Shown in pieces: positions 37,450 through 48,005 of a stretch of 64,000 bases of DNA; the stretch's first letter is position 1; each line of letters opens with the position of its first letter. The stretch is from positions 186,001 to 250,000 of the forward strand of contig CAJJDO010000082.1 in the NCBI GenBank assembly GCA_905183005.1. The letters run 5' to 3'. The notes below the pieces were generated by a model. The model worked only from the letters and a program-made list of their open reading frames with translations, had not been told where the DNA came from and searched no databases. This DNA is from Paramecium pentaurelia. Taxonomy: Eukaryota > Ciliophora > Oligohymenophorea > Peniculida > Parameciidae. The position numbers and the translations under genes were made by a program.

Positions 37450-39258
37450 TCATAATAAAAGAATATCTTTTTCAGACACTTTCACTTTTATACTATTAGC
37501 AGATAATTGAACAATTAATTATCCAGATTTTATTTATATAATTTATCCACGATATCCTTACCATTATCCAATTTTAAGTTAACAAATTTATCCATATAAA
37601 CACATTTAATCATTCTATTTTGGTTTAATTTATTTACTAAATACCATTTTACAATTATTTACATTTTCAAGTATAATTTAATATGGAAATATATGATTAA
37701 ATAAATAAAGCTTACCATTAATACAATGTTTGATTAATCCATATTTATTAGCATATTTGCCAGATATAATTGTTACATTATCATTGTTTCTAAATGTTTC
37801 TCCTAATTCATTCATTTCAATTCCATTAATAGTGAGAATTTCTAATTTTTCATTTCTTATTTCTTAAATTTCATTATTAATATCTAAAATAACAGCAGAT
37901 TATAATTTTTATTATATAACACAACCAATTTAAAAGTCATTATTTCCAAATTTAACTAAAGAATTATCAGTTTAAAAATTCTTATATCCAAATTATAAAA
38001 CACTATGAGGTACTTTAAATGTACCATGTTAATTTGAAAGTACAACATAACCTTATTTAATACATATAATAACACCTACATCTCCTTTATGAGGACCATC
38101 TATTACTTTAGCTTCTTAATATAATTTAAAAGCTAATCGTATTTCTGAAGCATGAACTAAATATGTATATTCTCTATTATCTTTTTTACACATAAGTTCT
38201 ATCATTTAATCATCAAAAATTTTGACTATTGTAAATTTAGGACCTTTATTAAGATCATCTTCACCTATTAATCTGACTTTTTATCCTTCTTTAAATTATA
38301 CATCTACTCTTCTAAGTATTTCTCTTTTAGCTTATTAAACTAGAATCTTTCTATCAACAACATCAGGAAAAAACATTTATAATTCTTCATCAGTAATTGT
38401 AATATTATGTTCAATATTTTTAAGAGGACATTTTAATAAATTAAATCCATCAATCATAGCACATTTATATTCTTTTTCAACATCAGAATATATAAATTCA
38501 GATTCATTTTTAATTTCTATTTCACTAGTTTATTGTCTAGTTCTTTACCATGAAATAGGTTCTTTTTAACCTTATTTATTTCTTTTTATAACTTTTATTA
38601 TAGCAAAGTTTTAAATTAAATTTATTCTTAATACTTTTCCTAAATCTTTACCATAATTTTTATGATTCTTAAATCTTACCCATTAACCAACTTAAATATT
38701 ATTATTTTTCTTTATTTCTAATAAACTATCACAATCTTCAGGTTAAATATACATTGGTTATCCATACATAATAGATCTCATGAATTCTTTAACATCTTTT
38801 TCAAAGTAAGATTCAAAAAAAATATTCCCTTTAACATTTGGAGTATAAAAAACAGATACAATTGGACTATTTTTTGGCAATAATTTTGAAATTTCAAGTA
38901 TTCTTTATACTTCACAAATAGATCTACCACATTTAAATCTCCAAACTTTTGGATCATTTAATTTAGGTCCACCTTTTAATTATGTATCATCATCATCATC
39001 TTAATCATCTTAATCATCTTAATCATTTCTACTATTTTCACTATTATTCTCAGTCTAATCTATTGCATCTTATTCTATTAGTTCTTAAAGTCTTTTATTT
39101 AATCTCTCTTTTGCTTTTGCTCTTCTACTCTATATTTCTTTCAATTATCTTTCAGCTTCCTTTTTATTTATTTCAAATTTTGGATCATCTTCTTCTTCAC
39201 TACTATAACCTTCAGAAGCTTCTTATTCTATAAACTAACATTTAGTTCTCTTTCTCAT
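37450..39258 (-). CDS. SPT5: transcription elongation factor SPT5
   Basis: A single exon of 602 residues. An acidic, coiled N-terminus with an Asp-rich run leads into the NGN domain at about residue 98-185 (DPKVWRFKCGRS, VKGNIFFESYFEKDVKEF). KOW domains follow: VGQWVRFKNHKNYGKDLGKV (about 185), FKEGQKVRLIGEDD (about 315), AKVIDGPHKGDVGVI (about 382), VTIISGKYANKYGLIKH (about 490) and IGQWQGYRGQIIQIKSG (about 566). SPT5 pairs with SPT4 as DSIF, clamping RNA polymerase II. The usual long C-terminal phospho-repeat region is absent: the frame stops right after the last KOW. It is shorter than yeast or human SPT5. Confidence 0.92.
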
Positions 39259-39328
39259 TTAAAAAATTTAATAACTAATATTCTAGTCATTTTTTTGATT
39301 AAATACATTATATAAAATTTAACTTTTA

Positions 39329-40067
39329 TCATTACATTTAATTAAATTTCATTTATTTAATTACTTTCCCTTATTTATCAACTAATTATTTGCTAATAAT
39401 TTAATCATTTTCTTCATCCATCAAAAAATCATCATTCATTTATTTATGAGTCTCTTCAATCATTCTATACTTTTTGGATTCTTTTTATTTAAACTAAAAT
39501 TATATTATAAATAAATTATTACATTCTTTTTGCTTTTATCAATTAAAATTTCTTATTATTCTTTTGCATGTTCATTTATATTTTTACCAAATAATGAAAT
39601 ATATTTTTAATCTTTAGGATAATATTTAACATAATTTATTTTTTCTTATATCTCAGATTCTTACTACAATAATGGTTCTCTACATTCTGTTATTTCTAGC
39701 TCTTTTTAAATCTTCTCTAATTATCTCTTTAATTTTTTTAAATCCACTTATTTTATTTTCTTATATTTTCTGGCAAAATAATCAATTTTTTTCTATTGCT
39801 ATTTATATTCATTTTATTTCTAATTTAATTATTTTTATTTAGCCTCTAGATCTTATTATTTAGCCTATTTTACTTCTTCATTTATATGACCCTTTATTTA
39901 ATTTATTAATATACTTTATCTATTAATCTTTGAAGATCTCTAATTTACTTTTTTATTTTCTTACAACTCTCTCCCTCCTTTTGATTTGTTTTTGATCTTT
40001 TAAGTTGATGAAATTTGTTTAAAGGAAGCTCATTTCTCCTTTTATAAATTTTCTTATGAGTTTCCAT
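39329..40067 (-). CDS. EFG1: EFG1-like rRNA-processing protein
   Basis: Three exons (introns 39892-39914, AAG acceptor; 39494-39522) give 228 residues. A basic N-terminus (METHKKIYKRRNELP, KKIKKQIRDLQRLIDK) is followed by a coiled coil and the family signature INYVKYYPKDQKYISLFG. In yeast Efg1 joins the small-subunit processome and 18S rRNA maturation; a nucleolar location is inferred. The length is close to the fungal protein. It is 71 bp downstream of SPT5 on the same strand, the typical compact arrangement here. Confidence 0.85.
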
Positions 40068-40098
40068 AAATTATTTTTATATTATAAATAATTAAAAA

Positions 40099-40546
40099 TC
40101 AGCTTCTTTTAAAAAAATGATAATCAGGTTATGTTGAGTATTACCCTGTATAAGGTTTCATTATTATTGATGATTCATAAGGATCTGACATAAAAGAGTT
40201 ATAAAATAAATTTTTTGTAGCTTCTATTTATTCTGGAATTAGTCTTGAAGAAAATCTAAAGGATATTGTTAACTCAATACCTTAAATAATGAGATAATTT
40301 TGGAATATGATAGGATGTGAATTTATTATAAGTCTTTAAAGAAAAATCTACTCCAACCTTATCTGAATAATAATTATAAAACTAAAGTTTATAATTGGGA
40401 GTTGGCTTAGTATTCCAAAGCATTAAAATAGTTTAATTTTTTTATTATTCCTCAGATTCTTCATCTTTCTTTGAATTTTAGTCTTAACCCTCAATTTTTG
40501 GGTCTTGTGACTAAAATGAAAATAATTTAAATGGTTAATTAGCCAT
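40099..40546 (-). CDS. small unknown protein, 140 aa
   Basis: Two exons (25-nt intron 40256-40280) give 140 residues starting MANQPFKLFSFQSQD. An acidic Glu/Asp/Lys patch precedes a Tyr-rich middle (PTPNYKLQFYNYYSDK). The C-terminus contains MKPYTGQYSTQPDYHFF. There is no signal peptide or TM helix. The pattern of short aromatic motifs resembles microtubule-inner proteins, but no family match can be claimed. The stop is 31 bp from the start of the EFG1-like gene on the same strand. Confidence 0.65.
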
Positions 40547-40650
40547 ATATATTATTTAATAAAATAAATAATAAATGATAATCATATTGCAATAAAAAGA
40601 TAATAGCAGTCATCAGTCAATCCTTAAGAATAATATTAAATTTAGATAAT

Positions 40651-41298
40651 TTCTATTCAACTTAAGATTAATTAATTATTTTATTCATTTATATCCTAAA
40701 ACTTCAAAACTAAGTCCAAAATTAGGACCAGGAAAACCCTAATCTCTACTTACTTCAATTATTTTTCTCTCATCAAGTCTAATTGTGCAATTTTCACTAT
40801 ATATAGTCTAAGCATTTTGCCAATGTGGTCTTCCACATATTTTAATAATATCTACTTTTGTAAAAAAAGTCCAAGTAACAGTTTCCCCATTATTGCATCC
40901 CCCAGATAATAAGCATATATGAAGCTTAGCTTTTCGAGCTTACGGAGGTAAATCAGCTAAAGACAATTATGTTGTATCCGCTCTAATATAGAAAATAATT
41001 GGATTTTTCAGCAAGGTCCATTGATTTTGATTTTACATTATTAAGAAGTTAATAATATATAATTCTATAATTTATTTTAAATTAAGTCATTAATATGATA
41101 GAATTATTAAAAATATGGAGTAATTAAGTTTAATTTATTTATTTTAGATACATCTTTTACAATTTACAAATCTTAAACATTTTATTAATTTATAATATTA
41201 AATCATTAAGATTTATTTTCATTAATTACATTCAAAATCATATAATCAATTTTACTATATATCTAATTTATATATAAATTATCATTCTTAATGATAAA
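40651..41298 (-). repeat. inverted duplication, right arm
   Basis: Reverse-complement partner of 25442-26087. Positions 41039-41298 (upstream flank) match the left arm without a single difference over 260 bp. Coding positions are diverged, and about 35 bp after the stop are again similar. Beyond 41298 the sequences are unrelated. Confidence 0.9.
40685..41038 (-). CDS. unknown 117-aa protein, copy B of an inverted pair
   Basis: A single exon, one codon longer than copy A. The N-terminal MQNQNQWTLLKNPIIFYI is identical. The middle is altered (CLLSGGCNNGETVTWTFF, IIKICGRPHWQNAQ), and the C-terminus reads NFGLSFEVLGYK. Both reading frames are intact, with the indel in whole codons, so both copies appear to be under selection for coding. 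No domain recognised. Confidence 0.82.
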
Positions 41299-41357
41299 AT
41301 TAGAATATTGAATGTTTAAAGGAATAAGAAATCTTATTAAAAAACTCATTTTATAAA
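41039..41357. promoter_or_regulatory. upstream flank of copy B
   Basis: The first 260 bp are the block shared exactly with copy A. The remaining 59 bp are unique and separate it from the stop of the MORN gene. The identity without coding content suggests a recently homogenised or functional element. Confidence 0.55.
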
Positions 41358-42940
41358 TCATTGTTTTCTATCATGAAATATTGTTCCTTTTATTGCTTGA
41401 GCAGATTTTTTAATGATTGCCTTTACTTTCCCATTCTATTAATCATTTTTGAATACTACTTAATCACTTTATTTAATAATATAATTTATACATTTATCCA
41501 TTTGAATGCTTGACATCAAATTCTCCTTCTTTTTTATTATTTTTAAATATCCCTGTATATCTATAATTCAAAATAATTTTTACACATCTCCAGTATTATA
41601 ACATATTAATTGTCCTCTTCCATTAATTTAATCATCTTAAAAACTACCTTTATAACTAAATAAAAATAAATTTTCAATTTACATGTCGCCATTAGAAAAA
41701 TAGTAAGTTCCTGCTCCTTATTTTTTATCATTATAAAATGAACCATCATATCTAAATAAGAGTATTAATTACTTATCTCCTTTTATTGTCTATAGTACTC
41801 CCCTTCCATGCTTTTTATTTTCATAAAATTCTCCTTTATATCTAGAAGAATATATTAGATATATAATACAAATCTCCTTTATCTGTAGTAAGAATTACAT
41901 TTCCTGAAACTTTGTCATCTATAAAGTTGCCTTTAATTCTATAAAAAATGAATGTAATTTTACTCATATTCAAATGAACTTTTTTTTAAGCCTAATCCGT
42001 TAAGTTTTTTATTAACCATTTTACCTTAAAATATACAACATTCTGTATTTTCATTAAATGTTGTTTTTTAACCCCATTGAAATTAATCTTACTCCCAAAT
42101 ACCTTCATAAATAATATCGCCATTTTTAATGATTTACATACCTTTCTAATATAAATTAATACCTTTTCCATGTTTAACTTACTTTTCATTAATTTATCCA
42201 TAATATATCTCATTATTATTTTCCAATTCACCAATTTTCACTCCTCTTATATATTAATATTCACAAGGAACTAAGGAATAATCCAATAAGTTTTATGTAT
42301 AAAATTAAGATATAATCTTTTATTTGATGTTTCTATTTATAAATTTGCCAAAATCCAGGTTTTCTATATTAGTATTAGAAGAAATAATATATTATTAAAT
42401 TTCTTTTAATTTGGTAGTCAATTACATTGATTTATTTCTTAGTAAAGTTAAATTAGAATTCAAAGCTTATTAATTATTAATCTTCTAATTCTAAAATATT
42501 TCAGAAAGGATATTAAAATCATCCACATTAATTTCCATAATATATCCATCCTTTATTTTAGAAATAATCTTGTAAGCATCCAATAATTCTTTAATTTATT
42601 TCTAATTTTCGTTAAATTAAGTTTCTAATTTGTCAAATTCATCATATATTTATTATTTTATTACTTGAAATTCCTATTATTGATAGATTTAATCAAAAAC
42701 ATCATGAATATCTAAAAAAGTATCCCCAAACCTATTAGATATTTGTTATTCTAAATTATCAAAAGTAGAAATCATATTTTAATGATCTGAATGATCCTTA
42801 TATATACATTCTTAGCAAACAAATCTTTAATGTTTACAGCTTTCTTTCATACAGATCCCAATCACTTTGTTTTAGCTATAGTATTCTTGATCAATATAAG
42901 TAAAATGATCATTCAAACAAAATCTAAAACTAATTTTCAT
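41358..42940 (-). CDS. B-box-like zinc finger, coiled-coil and MORN-repeat protein
   Basis: Seven exons (introns of 25, 28, 21, 27, 23 and 25 nt, all in the MORN half) give 477 residues. The N-terminus has paired Cys/His ligands (CMKESCKHQRFVCQEC, KDHSDHQ), like a B-box. A coiled coil follows to about residue 210, as in TRIM-type layouts. The C-terminal half is MORN repeats: YYGQINEKQVKHGKG, YKGEFYENKKHGRG, YDGSFYNDKKQGAGTY, YKGSFQDDQINGRG, YTGIFKNNKKEGEF. MORN arrays often bind membranes or the cytoskeleton. No RING precedes the B-box, so ligase activity is not implied. Confidence 0.82.
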
Positions 42941-43187
42941 TTAAAACTCTGAAAAATAAATATTCTAATTTCATAAAAACTATATACATATAATATATAT
43001 TATGTTATTACCTAAAATATAAAACAATAATTTAATAAATAAGAAGTGTAATCCTATTTAAAATTTAGAATAATTGTTTAATAAATTAGAATTAATGATA
43101 ATTATTAGTCCTCTTATTAAAATCTATATAATAAGAAGTGAAAGATTTCATTATTAAGAATAATTAAATTAATTAGCATATTAATAA
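42941..43187. other. intergenic region
   Basis: An AT-rich spacer between the stop of the small coiled-coil gene and the start of the zinc-finger/MORN gene. Nothing else seen. Confidence 0.5.
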
Positions 43188-43907
43188 TCATTATTATTGT
43201 TGTTTTTTTTTCATTTTTTAAAGTCTTTATTCTAATAAGCGTCCTATTGGTTCTAATTATTAATCAAGCCTTTTTGTAGACATTTTAAAGTTGTCGATTT
43301 TTTCAATCAATTGTCTTTATTATTAAAATAGTTTATCTTTAAAATATTCATCCATTTCATCTTAATATTTAATATATTCTTAAACTCCTTTACTATTTGA
43401 ACGTTATTCTTTGGCATATTATTTTAATTTGATATTATTATTCTCACTATTCTTTAATTGTAATTTATTTCTATATTATTTTTGCTTGAAATAAAATTAT
43501 TTTTCATTATCAGGACTATGAACTTAAGGTGTTGGATTTGTTGATTTTTCACACATTTACAACTGTCTATATTTTCTTTAAGAATGAAATGAAGTAATAG
43601 GTGTAATTTATGGACTAAGTTCTATTGTATGCATAATTTTTTAAGGTTTTCTTATGGTAACAACAGTAAGCTAAGAATCATTCATTGAAATTTTTCTATG
43701 CTTTTCGAATTGGTTTTGTGAGAAATCCATTTCATTTGGTTACTAAACCATCGAAGTATTTGGCCTATCAATCTAATTTTTTACAAATCTTTATCTTGCT
43801 TTAGTGGCTTGGGATAGTTTATATTGAAGAATATTATTAATTTGATCTTTAGTTTTTTCAATGAATAAGGATTGAAATATAGTTTGTGATTATGGAGATA
43901 ATTACAT
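43188..43907 (-). CDS. small coiled-coil protein of unknown function
   Basis: A single-exon frame of 239 residues from MQLSPQSQTIFQSL, ending at the TGA at 43188-43190. A short helix (KTKDQINNILQYKLSQATK) and a central Ser/Thr-Pro-rich region (HTIELSPQITPITSF) precede a C-terminal coiled coil (DEMDEYFKDKLFQQQ, RLDQQLEPIGRLLEQR). The C-terminal tail is Lys/Gln. There are no catalytic motifs. A second in-frame Met (MDFSQNQ) 177 bp inside is a possible alternative start. Confidence 0.68.
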
Positions 43908-44525
43908 TTATTAATATAATAACAAATAAATATATTATATTAAACAATGATTGATTGCAATTCTAGTTAAAATAAAGTTTTTTAGTAATTTTTAAAGAAT
44001 ATTAAAGTCTTTAAAATAATTAGAAAATAAAAAGACTTAATAAACACAATTAATTTGTTTTAGAAACAATAGTATTCTATGATTAAAGTTGATTTGAATA
44101 ATAAATGATGAGAAAAATAATTATTATTATAAGAACTTCTGTGTGAAAGTGTATTTTGTTATAGAATTTAATTAAAATCAAACATAAAATACTCATTTAG
44201 ATAATGCAAATAAAGAATATTTATTGATTTAGGATAAGTTCAAATGATAGTAAAAATCTTGATAACTTTGTTTTAAAATATGATTAATATAAAAAATTTA
44301 TATTTTGAATTGTTTTATTTTATGAACATATGTATTACATATTTTACTTTTAAAATCTTTTTCTATATAATATGAATATAGGAAATATGATAATTTTTTG
44401 TAAAGCAAATATTTATATAGATAAAATTTGATAAGTCTTATTTTGGTTTAATTTAAATGCGATTGTGAATTAATATTTTGATATTATTTATTTTTTTAAA
44501 TTATTCTGCAAGAAGAAGAAATGTA
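43908..44525. other. 618-bp divergent intergenic region
   Basis: Very AT-rich. Lies between the divergent starts of the small coiled-coil and four-helix genes. No coding, repeat or RNA-like pattern recognised. Confidence 0.55.
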
Positions 44526-45050
44526 ATGAATATTAATATTTTAGGTTACCAAGAGGATAGTAAAATATTAGATTAATATGTTTATAGCGCTTTTATTAGT
44601 AATATTGGAATGATGTTGTATGTTACTTGCTGGATGGCATAATATTGTTATCAAGCTAAGTCTTACAATATTGCAGATCTAACAGGAATGGATCATTATT
44701 AAACATGGGTTATAATGAATATAGCTGGAGCAAGTTGTCTTTTATTAGGACTCTTGATTAGTTTGGCTAAAATTGCAATTGATTAAGCTGCCTTAGGGTA
44801 TGGATCATTGGGAATCAGTTTAATTGGATGGATTTTAATAACAATCGGAATGGGAATAGGATCAGATACAGCTTAAGTTTGAATTTTTAAATATATTAAG
44901 TTCAAAGACACTTCTCTTGATTATAATATTCCAGTATCAAATTGGTTTGCAATGACAGGTATTTGTTTCCAAATTGCATTTAATGGATATGAACATTCAA
45001 TTTAAGAGGATGATAGCACTGGCTAAACAAGTAAATAAGTAGAAATCTGA
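44526..45050 (+). CDS. multi-pass membrane protein, four predicted helices
   Basis: Two exons (24-nt intron 44877-44900 with an uncommon GTT donor and AAG acceptor) give 166 residues. Hydrophobic segments: AFISNIGMMLYVTCW, the segment starting WVIMNIAGASCLLLG, SLGISLIGWILITIGMG, and a weaker one at WFAMTGICFQIAF after the splice. The N-terminus is short and the C-terminal tail acidic (QEDDSTGQ). The topology recalls small tetraspan proteins but no family signature is visible. Isolated between two long intergenic regions. Confidence 0.7.
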
Positions 45051-45370
45051 TTATTAATATATATCATCAAATAAATATAATTTATTATAATATAAAATAA
45101 GAATTCTTAAGATCTAGAATATATTTAAATTAATAGTATTTAAATCTTTTGTTATGATATAATAAATTTTAAGTAGTAAGGGATCACTTATAATAAAGTA
45201 GTTGAAGTCATTTATAATTTATGACTATTATATTAAAATTATTATATTTAAAGAATATAAATGACATATATAATATACAATAATTAAATTAAACAAAAAG
45301 ATAAGATATTTAAATTTCTTATAAATCATCTTGAAATTAAAATACATAATTAATAGTTAGTTATATATCA
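45051..45370. other. convergent intergenic region
   Basis: An AT-rich spacer between the ends of the four-helix gene and the ARM-repeat gene. No feature seen. Confidence 0.55.
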
Positions 45371-47943
45371 TCATTGTTTTTATTAATTAACTTTCCAACT
45401 TTCTTTCTTTCCATCTGGTCCTGTAGTTTCTATCTCTAATAATGATTATTTAAATATTAAATACTCTTTGGAGATTGCTTATTTAATTCATTTTCATCAA
45501 CTGCCTTTATTTAATCCTTTTGAGATGATTTCATTTTAGTTTATGCAGAATCAACCCTAATATTTTAAGATTTATTTCTTTAAGGTTATTCTATAATATA
45601 ATTTTAATTAATACATTTTTCTTAACTTTTATCTTTTCCCTCCTTTTATCCTATTGATTATTTTCTTTTTGTTGGTTATTTAACTTCTTCTGTTAACTTT
45701 TATTAAACCACTATTATAAATTTATAATAAATTACTTTATTTTTTATCTCTTTGTGCTGCTACTTTCTAAAATTCTAATTTTAATGCTCTTAATTTAGAA
45801 TTCATTTCTGTTTTCTCTTCAGGCATATCTAAAAAATACATTAAACCTTGCATTGTTTTTGAACTTGTTGCATCCACTTGTTAATAATGATCTTCTCTTT
45901 TTTCTAGTGGTCCTTCTTCTGAGATAACTTAATCCTTCTTTAAAGCAAGCATATCTATAGTTTTCATGTTATTTTCATATTTTTCATTCAGAAGATCAAA
46001 ATACTTCTATCCTTTAATGGCAATTCTCAATAATGCTTATTAAAATTCATGATAATTCATTCCTTTTGGTGGTGTTGCATTGAATCCATTTTTTTCATTC
46101 AATTACTATTGTTATCTTTCTCTTTCTCTTGTTATTGATCTAAATATTAGTTATGCATCTTCAGGAGTAATAATAGCAGGATAGATACTGAATTAAGAAG
46201 CAAAATTAGTAAATCCTTTAAATTATAATAATTCTTTTTCTACACCTGCATTTTCTATCTTCCAATCAGTATACTCTTGATAAGCATGATAAATTGCTTA
46301 TAATTATTTATCATATTTTTTATAAACAGATTAAATATCCTAATCTTATTACAATTATTATATCTTTAAATGCATTTATTTTTCTCTCTATCTTACTTCT
46401 TATTCTTATTAAAGCATAATTTCAACATTATTTTTCCATTCCTTAATTTCTTCTTTTGCTTTCTATTCTTTCTATTTCTCTTATTACTCTTTATCTTTAA
46501 ATTCTTTCTGTTTTTGTTCCAATAATTTACTTACATCTTCTTTCTATTTCTTTTAAAATTCTTCTCTTTATTTTCTTTCTTATTCTTATTTCTATTTTTA
46601 TAATTCAATATTCTAAGCTTCTTTAATTTTACTTTCTTCTGCCATTTTTTCTTTATATTCTCTTAATTTTAATTTTTTTTCTTCTGCTTCTTTTTTTAAT
46701 AATTCCTATTATTTTTTCTCCCTTTCTGCTTTTTCTATCATCTCTTATCTCTCTTCTTATTTCTTAAATTATTCCTATTCTTCCTTCTCTTTCTTTTTTC
46801 TCAAATATTCTTATTTTAACTTTTCTTAATGTTTTTTTCTTTTCTCTTCTGCTTCCATTTTCTTTTATTCTTCTTCCTATTACTTTAATAATTTATCTTC
46901 AATTGCTCTATTAATAACTTTCTTCTATTATGAATTATCTCTCTATTTAACCTAAACTACTTATTCTTATTATTATTGAGGATTTGGTTTTACTTTCCAA
47001 ATAATCTTTATATCTGATAATGGTTCCATAACATTTGTTTTAAAAGTTTCAGAGATTAATTAATTGACTATTTCATGACAATCAAGCCAGGCATTTTCTA
47101 TTCCTAATATAGCCGATTATCTATATTCGAAACGTTAATTCAATTATTTCTCTGTTACCTTCTTAAATTTATTAGGAACTGTGATATCTTAAGTCTAAAG
47201 TTAAAAATTTAACTATCTAATTAAATCTCTATCTGGATCAATATTAATATTATCAGGATCTAAAAATATGAGATGATTTTCATCTAAAATATATTAACAA
47301 TTATACTTTTTGATTTTGCAATTGAACCAAAACTTTACATAAATTATTCTAAACATTATCCTGCAGGTCTTTTTTAAAATGTGTATCCTTCAATTTTCAT
47401 TGAAAGTTAAGCTAGAAATCTTTCAAAATTCTATTAATCTAAACTAAATTAATCACTCTTATTCTCAGAATATTTTTAATTTATAGCTTTAACATATGCT
47501 TGTACTTCTTCCTTTGACATATTCACTTAATAATCTTTTAACATTCTCATTATATCAGATAACTAAATAATTTCATATTATTCTTAAAGTTCCCCAAAAT
47601 ATTATTTTTTACTAGCTTAATTAGTAGTATTAGAATATTTGGAGAATAAATATTTCATTGCTTTATGATTCTTTTTAATAGCTATACTCATAGATTCATA
47701 ATCATGTGTCTCATGATCATCAAGATCAATTAACTCAACTTTCTTTTCATCTGTTTTCTCAATTATTTTTCCATTTGTTCTTTTTTGAATTTCTTATTAT
47801 GCTTTTTTTTATAAAGTTTCAATTCTTTTTCTTTTCTCTTCTTCCTCTTATTATTTCTTCAATAATTCTTCTTCTTTTTTTAATTTTATATTAGCAATAT
47901 TTTCTAATACTTTAGGATCAACTTATTAAGGTTTTTTCTTAAC

Positions 47944-48005
<62 letters not shown>

